This document shows, one piece after another, positions 1 through 6,504 of a stretch of 9,266 nt of DNA. Every line of letters starts with the position of its first letter. The stretch's first letter is position 1. The translations under genes and the position numbers were made by a program. The DNA is from an uncultured Oscillospiraceae bacterium (GTDB lineage: Bacteria > Bacillota > Clostridia > Oscillospirales > Oscillospiraceae): assembly GCA_900756575.1 (NCBI GenBank), contig CAAEKQ010000065.1, forward strand, positions 1 to 9,266. Direction: 5' to 3'. A model generated the notes under the pieces. It was not told the origin of the DNA. It ran no database searches and saw nothing but the letters and a program-made list of their open reading frames with translations.

Positions 1-42
1 CTCATAAACCATATGGGGCAGCACCCAGGGAGGACGCTATGA
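1..42 (+). CDS. Possible 3' end of an upstream gene
   Basis: Frame 1 is open from the window edge to a TGA at 40-42. It encodes 13 residues (ending HPGRTL) and overlaps the next gene's ATG as ATGA, the usual translational coupling arrangement in operons. Frame 3 is also open upstream but simply runs into the lipoprotein gene. Thirteen residues are too few to identify a product, and the open frame could be chance. Confidence 0.25.
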   Translation, partial: LINHMGQHPGRTL

Positions 43-1232
43 AACGAACCATTTCGGCAGCCCTGCTGCTGACCGTACTGCTTACAGGATGCAGTCTGCC
101 CGCACTTCGAACCGAGCAGGCGGTAGGCCCCCGGGAGCAGAATGATTTATATGCCGCCCAGACCCAGCGGCAGGCTGATACCTATCAGCCTGCTCTGATG
201 GCTTGCAGCAGTCCCGAGCTTTGGGCCCGGGAGCAGCTGGAGCCGGATTTGCAGGCGGTTTATGACCAATTAAACGACATCGCGGCCCGCCGCAGTGATG
301 AGCCGGTGGATGTGGATATTTCCCAGGATCAGGTGCGCCTGTGCTTAACGGCCCTGCGGGCGGATCATCCGGAGTATTTCTGGTTTGACGGCGAGGGCAC
401 CTATTCCACCGCCTCCACGCCCCTGCTGGGTGACAGCACCAGCGTTACCCTTTCCTATACCCTGAGCGTGGAGGAAATCGACGGGCTGATTCCCCAGGTG
501 GATGCCTTTACCGCCGCCTGCTTCCAGTCCATCGCCGGAGCGGGAAGCGACTATGAGAAGATTCTGGGCGTGTACCGCTATTTGATCGAGAACACCGACT
601 ATGTGCTGGACGTGCAGGATCAGAGCATGATCTGCCTGATGACCCAGCATCGGGCCACCTGCGCCGGATATGCCAAGAGCTTTCAGTATCTCATGCATCA
701 GCTGGGCATCCCCTGCACCCTTGCCTTGGGCACCGGAAAAGGCGGCGAAAACCACGGCTGGAACATTGTAAAATGCGGCGGCGACTGGTATCAGGTGGAC
801 GTAACCTGGGGTGATCCCGTGGACGAAAACGGCAATCCCGGAACGTCTTTGGACTATACCTATTTCATGCTCACCGACGAGGAAATGTACCGGGATCACA
901 CCCTGGATTCCGCCCTGCCGGTGCCTATGTGTACCGCCACCACCTATAATTATTATCGCCAGTCCGGCCTGCAGCTCTCCTCCTGGGACAGCGTTTCCTA
1001 TGAATCACTGCTGCGAAATGCCGCAGCTCAGGGAGACGGCTGGCTGCTGGTTCGGTTTGACCGCCGGGAGGACTATGACGCTGCCATTCGGGCGCTCATT
1101 GACCAGGGCGGCATCATGACGGTGCTGGAAAACTGTGGCCTTACGGTGCCGGACAGCGGCATCACCTATTCCCGGAACGATACGTTCCTGGAGTTTTCCG
1201 TCCAGCTGCCCCAGCCCGGCGCCCTGCACTGA
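39..1232 (+). CDS. Transglutaminase-like domain lipoprotein
   Basis: A 397-residue predicted surface lipoprotein. The N-terminus has a short basic start (MKR), a hydrophobic stretch at residues 5-15 and a lipobox LTGC, so Cys18 should be lipidated and exposed outside the membrane. A transglutaminase-like fold spans about residues 170-260, with the papain-type triad visible as Cys208 (in RATCAGYA), His239 (in NHGWN) and Asp254 (in YQVDVTWGD). Residues 300-397 form an uncharacterised C-terminal alpha/beta region. Bacterial members of this superfamily are usually cysteine proteases or peptidoglycan/peptide-processing enzymes rather than true crosslinking transglutaminases; the substrate here cannot be read from the sequence. 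The ATG is chosen for the signal peptide and AGGGAGG at 27-33, five bases upstream. It lies 14 bases before lspA, whose product would cleave its signal peptide. Domain call is firm; role is open. Confidence 0.9.
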   Translation: MKRTISAALLLTVLLTGCSLPALRTEQAVGPREQNDLYAAQTQRQADTYQPALMACSSPELWAREQLEPDLQAVYDQLNDIAARRSDEPVDVDISQDQVRLCLTALRADHPEYFWFDGEGTYSTASTPLLGDSTSVTLSYTLSVEEIDGLIPQVDAFTAACFQSIAGAGSDYEKILGVYRYLIENTDYVLDVQDQSMICLMTQHRATCAGYAKSFQYLMHQLGIPCTLALGTGKGGENHGWNIVKCGGDWYQVDVTWGDPVDENGNPGTSLDYTYFMLTDEEMYRDHTLDSALPVPMCTATTYNYYRQSGLQLSSWDSVSYESLLRNAAAQGDGWLLVRFDRREDYDAAIRALIDQGGIMTVLENCGLTVPDSGITYSRNDTFLEFSVQLPQPGALH

Positions 1233-1246
1233 GGAGGATCTGACAC

Positions 1247-1723
1247 TTGCTTGCAACCATCGTAATCGTTCTGCTGGTTCTTCTGGATCAGCTGGTAAAA
1301 TATCTTGTAAAAACAAACATTCCCCTGGGGAGCTCGGTGCCGTTTCTGCCGGGCATTCTGTCCCTGGCCCATATTCACAACACCGGCGCGGCGTTTTCCA
1401 TGCTGTCCGGGGCCCGCTGGTTCTTTGTGATCCTGACGGTAGCCTTTGTGATCTTCGGTACGTGGGTGCTGCTCACCGGGCGTTTGCGGCATCCCCTGGG
1501 CAAATGGTCCTGGGTGCTGGTATTGGCCGGGGCCGTCGGCAATCTCATTGACCGCTGCCTGTACGGCTATGTGGTGGATATGTTTGAGGTGCAGTTCATG
1601 CACTTCGCCATTTTCAATGTGGCCGATATTTTTGTGGTAGTGGGCGGAATACTGTTCTGCATCTACTATCTGTTCCTCCACGACAAGAAAAAGGAGGACG
1701 CGCCCCATGATCCTTCTGTGTAA
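1247..1723 (+). CDS. lspA: Lipoprotein signal peptidase (signal peptidase II)
   Basis: A 158-residue integral membrane aspartyl peptidase that cleaves signal peptides from diacylglyceryl-modified prolipoproteins after Lgt acts. Family signatures are all present: the N-terminal DQLVK (Asp14 to Lys18), HNTGAAFSML at 44-53, GNLIDR with catalytic-type Asp102, and FNVADI with catalytic-type Asp127. Four hydrophobic segments lie near residues 2-20, 57-77, 88-105 and 125-144, followed by a charged cytosolic tail. Length is normal for LspA. The start is the TTG at 1247: an in-frame TGA at 1241-1243 blocks any upstream start, no other ATG/GTG/TTG comes before the conserved motifs, and GAGGAGG at 1231-1237 sits nine bases upstream. 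The gene follows a lipoprotein gene and overlaps the next gene by 17 bases, so co-transcription is likely. Confidence 0.97.
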   Translation: MLATIVIVLLVLLDQLVKYLVKTNIPLGSSVPFLPGILSLAHIHNTGAAFSMLSGARWFFVILTVAFVIFGTWVLLTGRLRHPLGKWSWVLVLAGAVGNLIDRCLYGYVVDMFEVQFMHFAIFNVADIFVVVGGILFCIYYLFLHDKKKEDAPHDPSV

Positions 1724-2612
1724 TCAGGACGGCCTTCGCATCGACGCGTTTCTGGCCGGTGAGGTAGACGGTCTCAGCCGCAGCGCTGCACAGCAGCTGC
1801 TGGAAAAAGGCCAGGTTTCCGTCAACGGCGCGCCGGTAAAGAAGAACTATAAAACCCGCGCAGGCGATGAACTCTCCTTTGAGCTGCCTCAGCCGGAGCC
1901 GGTGGAGCTGATGCCCGAGAATATCCCCCTGGACATCCGCTATGAGGACAACGATGTGGTGGTCATCAACAAGCCCAAGGGCCTTGTGGTGCATCCCGCG
2001 CCCGGTCATTGGAGCGGGACGCTGGTCAATGCACTGATGTATCACTGCGGCGATTCCCTCTCCGGCATCAACGGCGAGCTTCGTCCCGGCATTGTCCATA
2101 GGATCGACATGGACACCAGCGGTCTTCTGATCGTCGCAAAAAACGACTTTGCCCATCAGGCCTTGGCAGAGCAACTGAAGGATCATTCCCTGTCTCGGGT
2201 GTACGAGGCCATTGTGGTGGGCAATATGAGGCAGGATTCCGGCACCATCAACGCGCCCATCGGCCGCCACCCCATTGACCGCAAGAAAATGGCGGTGACT
2301 GAAAAGAACAGCCGCCCTGCCGTCACCCATTACGAGGTCATCGCCCGCTATCCCGGCTACACCCATCTGCGGCTCAGGCTGGAAACCGGGCGAACCCATC
2401 AGATTCGCGTCCATCTTGCCTGGCAGAACCACCCCATTGTGGGAGACATGGTCTATGGCCGGGGCAAGGAGTTCGGTCTCACCAGCCAGTGCCTTCACGC
2501 CAGAAGCCTGACCTTCCGGCACCCCCGCACCGGCGAACTGACCACCGTTACCTGCGAACTGCCAGAATATTTTACCTCTGTACTCAAAAAACTTGGGGCA
2601 TCTGTGGATTGA
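1707..2612 (+). CDS. RluA/RluD-family 23S rRNA pseudouridine synthase
   Basis: A 301-residue cytosolic pseudouridine synthase of the RluA family, which isomerises uridine to pseudouridine in structured RNA. An S4 RNA-binding domain covers about residues 8-58 (RIDAFLAG through VSVNGAPV, GDELSFELP). The catalytic domain follows: NKPKGLVVHPAPGH at 88-101, the catalytic motif HRIDMDTSGLL with Asp134 as nucleophile, and GRTHQIRVH at 228-236. S4 plus catalytic domain and this length match the RluD subgroup, which modifies helix 69 of 23S rRNA in E. coli, but Bacillota carry several paralogues, so the exact target is inferred. The ATG has AAGGAGG at 1691-1697 nine bases upstream and lies inside the end of lspA; lspA followed by an rluD-like gene is a common order in this phylum. 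The stop codon overlaps the -35 box of the next promoter, and no terminator separates them. Confidence 0.95.
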   Translation: MILLCNQDGLRIDAFLAGEVDGLSRSAAQQLLEKGQVSVNGAPVKKNYKTRAGDELSFELPQPEPVELMPENIPLDIRYEDNDVVVINKPKGLVVHPAPGHWSGTLVNALMYHCGDSLSGINGELRPGIVHRIDMDTSGLLIVAKNDFAHQALAEQLKDHSLSRVYEAIVVGNMRQDSGTINAPIGRHPIDRKKMAVTEKNSRPAVTHYEVIARYPGYTHLRLRLETGRTHQIRVHLAWQNHPIVGDMVYGRGKEFGLTSQCLHARSLTFRHPRTGELTTVTCELPEYFTSVLKKLGASVD

Positions 2613-2637
2613 CATGGGCGCCCCTTTTCGCTACAAT
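2609..2637 (+). promoter_or_regulatory. SigA-type promoter for the TPP leader and thiT
   Basis: TTGACA at 2609-2614 is a perfect -35 hexamer. TACAAT at 2632-2637 is a five-of-six -10 hexamer, with an exactly 17-base spacer. Transcription should begin near 2644, about 25 bases before the riboswitch P1 stem. The -35 box contains the TGA stop of the upstream pseudouridine synthase gene. Confidence 0.88.
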
Positions 2638-2668
2638 AGTAGCAGTACCGCAAAGTGAATAGGAAACT

Positions 2669-2761
2669 GTCTTCGGGGGGCCGGACGATCCGGCTGAGAT
2701 TGCGCAAAACCGTGCGCTGACCCGTGAACCTGATACGGATGATACCGGCGTAGGAAAAGAC
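2669..2761 (+). promoter_or_regulatory. TPP riboswitch (THI element)
   Basis: A thiamine pyrophosphate-sensing aptamer in the thiT leader. Diagnostic conserved blocks are CTGAGA at 2694-2699 and GAACCTGAT at 2726-2734, followed by GGATGATACCGGCGTAGG at 2737-2754. P1 pairs 2669-2673 (GTCTT) with 2757-2761 (AAGAC). P2 can pair GGG around 2677-2679 with CCC 2721-2723. P3 is the six-pair hairpin 2680-2685/2689-2694, and an extra P3a-like hairpin pairs 2702-2706 with 2713-2717. P5 is slightly off consensus: its outer pair would be A2735 with G2748. Ligand binding should stabilise P1 and favour the terminator at 2784-2821, switching off thiT when TPP is plentiful. Confidence 0.96.
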
Positions 2762-2783
2762 TTCTCGAAAAGCTCCTCTTTAG

Positions 2784-2821
2784 CCGCATTGCTTCCGTGT
2801 TTGCAATGCGGTCAATTTTTT
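2784..2821 (+). terminator. Riboswitch-controlled intrinsic terminator
   Basis: A perfect nine-pair stem, CCGCATTGC (2784-2792) with GCAATGCGG (2803-2811), has a ten-base loop and is followed by TCAA and six T (2816-2821). It lies between the TPP aptamer and the thiT ribosome binding site, the expected place for the expression platform. CTCCTC at 2773-2778 is also complementary to GAGGAG at 2822-2827, so an enclosing helix could mask the Shine-Dalgarno sequence as well. I could not identify a convincing antiterminator by eye. Confidence 0.88.
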
Positions 2822-2835
2822 GAGGAGGAATCTCT

Positions 2836-3384
2836 ATGAAAAACAATCTTCGCCGCCTGTGTGAGGGCGCTATCATGGTGGCCATTGCACAGATTCTCAG
2901 CTACATCAAGCTGTGGGAAATGCCCTGGGGCGGTTCCATCGTCCTGGCCATGGTGCCCATCATTCTCTTCTCCGTGCGTTGGGGTCTTGGCAGCGGTCTG
3001 CTGGCCGGCTTCGTGTTCGGCGTACTCCAGTTCATGTTTGACGGCGGCTTTGCCATCGGCTGGCAGTCCATCATCGGCGACTATCTTCTGGCCTTCACAG
3101 TGCTGGGTCTGGCCGGTCTCATGAAGGGCAAGAAGCTGGGCGTCTTCTGGGGCACCCTGATCGGCGGCGTTGCCCGGTTCCTGGTACACTATGTGGTTGG
3201 CGCAACCATCTGGGCCGCCTATATGCCCGATACCTTCTTCGGCATGACCATGACCTCTCCCTGGATCTACTCCCTGCTCTACAACATCGCTTACATGGGC
3301 CCCAACATCATCATTACGCTGGTGATTTTCGGTCTACTCTATGTGCCCATGAAGAAGTATATGCTGGGTCAGGATATCCATTGA
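2836..3384 (+). CDS. thiT: ThiT, thiamine-specific S component of an ECF transporter
   Basis: A 182-residue membrane protein that binds thiamine outside the cell and passes it in with a shared ECF energising module (EcfT plus two ATPases), which is not in this window. It shows the ThiT/YuaJ pattern: an AxxxA contact motif in helix 1 (Ala12, Ala16), IKLWEMPWGGSI at 24-35, QFMFDG at 65-70, GWQSIIGDYLLAF at 75-87 and FLVHYVVGATIWAAY at 115-129, with NIAYMGPN at 150-157. Six hydrophobic helices and the length fit the family. GAGGAGG at 2822-2828 lies seven bases before the ATG. The TPP riboswitch and terminator upstream independently support a thiamine role. The gene is monocistronic, bounded by its own promoter and a strong terminator. 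As an S component it is expected to be inactive without EcfA/EcfT encoded elsewhere. Confidence 0.96.
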   Translation: MKNNLRRLCEGAIMVAIAQILSYIKLWEMPWGGSIVLAMVPIILFSVRWGLGSGLLAGFVFGVLQFMFDGGFAIGWQSIIGDYLLAFTVLGLAGLMKGKKLGVFWGTLIGGVARFLVHYVVGATIWAAYMPDTFFGMTMTSPWIYSLLYNIAYMGPNIIITLVIFGLLYVPMKKYMLGQDIH

Positions 3385-3400
3385 TTTTTGCTGTTTCCCA

Positions 3401-3432
3401 TCTCCCTCGGCTTCTGCCGGGGGAGAATTTTT
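3401..3432 (+). terminator. Intrinsic terminator after thiT
   Basis: Eleven-pair stem 3401-3411/3416-3426 with one G-T pair and a four-base TTCT loop, followed by A and five T (3428-3432). It starts 17 bases after the thiT stop and closes the thiamine unit before the next promoter. Confidence 0.9.
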
Positions 3433-3468
3433 CGCGCCCTTTTCCCGCCACGGACGCGCCCCCTCAGA

Positions 3469-3497
3469 TTGACTTCCGTGGGGGGCTGTGCTATACT
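3469..3497 (+). promoter_or_regulatory. SigA-type promoter for murJ-trkA-trkH
   Basis: TTGACT at 3469-3474 and TATACT at 3492-3497 are separated by 17 bases; each matches consensus at five of six positions. Predicted transcription start is near 3504, giving an untranslated leader of about 46 bases before the TTG at 3550. It follows directly on the thiT terminator. Confidence 0.85.
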
Positions 3498-3549
3498 GGA
3501 GGGCAACGGATCATACCATTTTTCATCGTTACGAAAGCGAGAAAATCAT

Positions 3550-5091
3550 TTGGATAACAAGAAAAATCACATAAAAACGGTGGGCCTGATTATGGGCATC
3601 ACCATGCTGGGCAAGGTACTGGGTCTGGTGCGGGATATGCTTCTGGGCCACAACTTCGGCACCGGAATGGAAAGCGCTGCGTTTCTCACCGCCAGCCGGA
3701 TTCCCAGAACGTTTTTCGACGCGATTTTTGCCGCCGCCATCTCCGCCAGCTTTATCCCCGTGTTCGCCCAGCGGATGGAGCAGCACGGCAAGGAGGACGC
3801 ATTCCGGCTCTCCCGCTGCTTCTTTACCTGGATGGGCCTCCTCACCGCCGCCATGAGTCTTCTGGGCATGGTATTTGCCCAGCCACTGGTGGGCCTGCTG
3901 GCCCAGGGCTTTGACGCTGAAACCGCCGCCCTCTGTGCCCGGCTGCTTCGGATTCTGTTCCCCACGGTATTCTTCACCGGCATTGCCTTCTCCATGGTCG
4001 GAGTGCTCCAGTCCATGGGGGAGTTTTACATTCCTGCGGCCCTGAGCGCGGCCTCCAACGGCATCATCATTCTCTACTACCTGCTGTTCTGCCGCAAGTT
4101 TGGAATTTACGGGCTGGCCTGGGCGTTTTTGCTGGGCTGGGCCGTGCAGGCACTGATGCAGATGCCCTGGCTCCACAAGAACAAATTTCACTATCGTCCC
4201 TGCCTCCGGCATCCGGCCCTGAAAAACGTCTTTACCCTGATGCTGCCGGTGATGGTTTCCACCTGGATCCAGCCGGTGAATCAGCTGATTTCCACCCGGT
4301 TCGCCTCCTTCCTGTTTGAGGGAGCCGGTGCCAGCGCCATGGAATACGCCAACACCCTGTATACCATGGTGGCGGGCATTCTGGTGCTGTCCATCACCAA
4401 CGTCATGTTCCCGGAGATGAGCCGGCTCTCCTCCGTGGGTCAAGATGAGGAGTTGGGACAGCTTATCGGCGGCACCCTGCGCGGTATGCTGTTCCTGCTG
4501 CTGCCCATGACCGCCGGACTGATGCTATTGTCCGAGCCTCTGGTGCGGCTGCTGTATCAGTACAAAACCTGGGATGCATTTTCCACCCAGATTACCGCCC
4601 GCGCCCTGTGCTTTATGGGTCTCGGCATGGTGGGCTACGGCATCCAAAACGTACTCTCCCGGGCATTTTACGCTCAGCAGAACGGAAAAGTGCCGATGAT
4701 TTCCGGTGCGGTTTCCATTGTGGTTAATCTGGTGCTCTGCCCGGTTCTGTCGAACCGGCTGGATGTGGCCGGACTTGCCATCGCCACCGCCGCCAGCTCT
4801 GCGGTCAGCGCCATTTTGCTGCTGTTCCCCACCCTGCGCCGATATCCCAAGATGATGAACCGGCAGTTCTGGAGCGGTATGCTCAAAATGCTTCTCTGCA
4901 CCGCCGCCATGGCTGTGGCCGTGTGGGCGGTAGGTCATGTGCTTTCGCTGCATCTTGGCGACGGACTGATCGCCCGGGTATTGCAGGTGGGCCTGCCCAC
5001 GGTTTCCGGTGTGATCGTCTATTTCCTGTTGGCAGTGGTATTGCGTCTGGAGGAGCTCCAGGCCGTCCTCCGCCGCATTCACCGCACTTAA
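3550..5091 (+). CDS. murJ: MurJ/MviN-family lipid flippase
   Basis: A 513-residue polytopic membrane protein of the MOP superfamily. MurJ moves lipid II, the undecaprenyl-linked peptidoglycan precursor, across the membrane. Family signs are the N-terminal GKVLGLVRD (21-29), SRIPRTFFDAIFAAAISASFIPVF from residue 49, about fourteen hydrophobic helices and the usual length near 510. The open frame extends back to 3388, but that would start inside the thiT terminator and cross the promoter, so I choose the TTG at 3550. This places the VRD motif at residue 28-29, close to its position in E. coli MurJ. The ribosome site is weak (GCGAG at 3537-3541). Oddly, aligned from memory with E. coli MurJ, Arg18 is Lys22, Asp39 is Ala43, Asp269 is Asn268, Arg270 is Thr269 and Glu273 is Thr272. 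The family is secure; lipid II as substrate is less so. It is followed 50 bases later by trkA without a terminator. Confidence 0.88.
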   Translation: MDNKKNHIKTVGLIMGITMLGKVLGLVRDMLLGHNFGTGMESAAFLTASRIPRTFFDAIFAAAISASFIPVFAQRMEQHGKEDAFRLSRCFFTWMGLLTAAMSLLGMVFAQPLVGLLAQGFDAETAALCARLLRILFPTVFFTGIAFSMVGVLQSMGEFYIPAALSAASNGIIILYYLLFCRKFGIYGLAWAFLLGWAVQALMQMPWLHKNKFHYRPCLRHPALKNVFTLMLPVMVSTWIQPVNQLISTRFASFLFEGAGASAMEYANTLYTMVAGILVLSITNVMFPEMSRLSSVGQDEELGQLIGGTLRGMLFLLLPMTAGLMLLSEPLVRLLYQYKTWDAFSTQITARALCFMGLGMVGYGIQNVLSRAFYAQQNGKVPMISGAVSIVVNLVLCPVLSNRLDVAGLAIATAASSAVSAILLLFPTLRRYPKMMNRQFWSGMLKMLLCTAAMAVAVWAVGHVLSLHLGDGLIARVLQVGLPTVSGVIVYFLLAVVLRLEELQAVLRRIHRT

Positions 5092-5141
5092 TTTGTATAT
5101 TGCCTCGCCCTTTGTGAGCGGGATGAAAAAAGAGGGAATCT

Positions 5142-6503
5142 ATGAATATCATCATTGTTGGCTGTGGAAAGGTTGGCCTGACCCTGGCAGAGCAGCTTTG
5201 TCAGGAAAATCACGCCATTACACTCATTGACACCGATCAGGAGCGCCTGGATGACGCCGTCAACTCCATGGACGTTCAGGCAGTGCTGGGCAACGGCACC
5301 AGCTATCAGACCCAGGTAGAGGCGGGCGTCCGGGACGCCGACCTGCTGATTGCCGTAACGGACCAGGACGAGCTAAATATGCTCTCCTGCCTGATTGCCC
5401 GAAAGGTCGGCAACTGCCAGACCATTGCCCGGGTGCGGAATCCCGGCTATTATGCGGACATCCACTATATCAAGGACGACCTGGGCCTTGCCATGGTCAT
5501 CAACCCCGAATGGGCGGCGGCACAGGACATTTTCCGTTTGCTGCAAATCCCCTCGGCCCTGGATGTGGACACCTTCGCCAAGGGCAAGGTCAACATGATC
5601 CGCTTCCAGATCGCCCCCGGCAGTCCGCTGGACGGCAAGAACATGATGGCCATCAACAATATGCTGGGAGGCAAAATGCTGGTGTGCATTCGGGAGCGCG
5701 CCGGTGAAGTAGTGATCCCCAGCGGCAACACCGACTTGAAGGCCGGGGACAAAATCTCCGTGGTCATCCCCATGGTGGAGATCGGCTCCGTGCTCCAGCG
5801 GCTGCGGCTGCGGAAACGGGCGATCCATTCCGTACTCATTGCAGGCGGCGGAAATACCGCAGTTTACCTGACTCTGATGCTGCAAAAGGCCAGGCTCCAG
5901 GTAAAAATCATCGAAAATAATCTTGCGCGGTGTGAAGAACTGGCCGAGCGGGTGCCCAAGGCCCATATCATCCACGGCGACTCCACCGACAAGCAGCTAC
6001 TCCAGGAGGAGGGGCTCCGGGATGCCGAGGCCTTTGTCTGCCTCACCGGTTTGGACGAGGAGAACATCATGTTGGCTCTGTATGCCGAAAAGATCTCCAA
6101 GGCCAAGGTCATCACAAAAATCGGCAGAATCAGCTTCGAGGAGGTGGTGGATGAGCTCCCCCTGGGCAGCGTCATCTATCCCAAGAATATCACCGCCGAA
6201 GTCATTGTCCGGTATGTCCGCGCTCTGGAAAACGCCAGCGGCAACAATGTGGAAACCCTGTACCGGATGCTGGACGGCCGGGTGGAGGCCATGGAATTTG
6301 TGGTGCGCCCCGGCTCTACCAATATCATCGGCGTGCCCCTCCAGCAGCTGGGACTGAAAAAGAATCTGCTGGTATGCAGCATCAACCGCCAGGGCAAAAT
6401 CATCACCCCCACCGGGCAGGATACCATCCAGGAGGGCGACATTGTGATTGTGGTCACCACCCACAAGGGCATCCGGGATCTGGGCGACATAGTGAGGTAC
6501 TAA
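5142..6503 (+). CDS. trkA: TrkA, cytosolic NAD(H)-binding regulator of K+ uptake
   Basis: A 453-residue peripheral protein with duplicated RCK modules that gates the TrkH potassium channel. The first Rossmann domain (about 1-125) begins IIIVGCGKVG with GxGxxG at 7-12 and Asp30 at the end of beta2, as in NAD-binding proteins. A TrkA-C domain follows (about 140-222). The second RCK-N (about 229-350) has GGGNTA at 235-240, where the last glycine is Ala, and Glu259 at the ribose position. A second TrkA-C domain ends the protein (about 370-453). Two full modules and this length fit TrkA rather than single-module KtrA. GAGGG at 5132-5136 precedes the ATG by five bases. The trkH start is one base after the stop, so the pair is co-translated. 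TrkA-C domains bind cyclic di-AMP in some Gram-positives; that is possible but not shown here. Confidence 0.95.
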   Translation: MNIIIVGCGKVGLTLAEQLCQENHAITLIDTDQERLDDAVNSMDVQAVLGNGTSYQTQVEAGVRDADLLIAVTDQDELNMLSCLIARKVGNCQTIARVRNPGYYADIHYIKDDLGLAMVINPEWAAAQDIFRLLQIPSALDVDTFAKGKVNMIRFQIAPGSPLDGKNMMAINNMLGGKMLVCIRERAGEVVIPSGNTDLKAGDKISVVIPMVEIGSVLQRLRLRKRAIHSVLIAGGGNTAVYLTLMLQKARLQVKIIENNLARCEELAERVPKAHIIHGDSTDKQLLQEEGLRDAEAFVCLTGLDEENIMLALYAEKISKAKVITKIGRISFEEVVDELPLGSVIYPKNITAEVIVRYVRALENASGNNVETLYRMLDGRVEAMEFVVRPGSTNIIGVPLQQLGLKKNLLVCSINRQGKIITPTGQDTIQEGDIVIVVTTHKGIRDLGDIVRY

Positions 6504-6504
6504 G

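Noticed and set aside
235..240. TrkA residues GGGNTA in the second Rossmann domain as loss of NAD binding
   Set aside because: Residue numbers, not bases. Replacement of the last Gly by Ala is a mild change and the second module is often divergent in this family; not enough to claim loss of function.
3521..3545. Small stem around CGTT/AGCG in the murJ leader
   Set aside because: Four pairs with a G-T; not stable enough to call a regulatory structure.
5096..5101. TATATT between murJ and trkA as a possible -10 box
   Set aside because: There is no -35-like hexamer at the right distance and no properly spaced TG extension; trkA is more simply transcribed from the murJ promoter.
5101..5130. Possible hairpin between murJ and trkA
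   Set aside because: Only about three consecutive pairs can form, too weak for a terminator.
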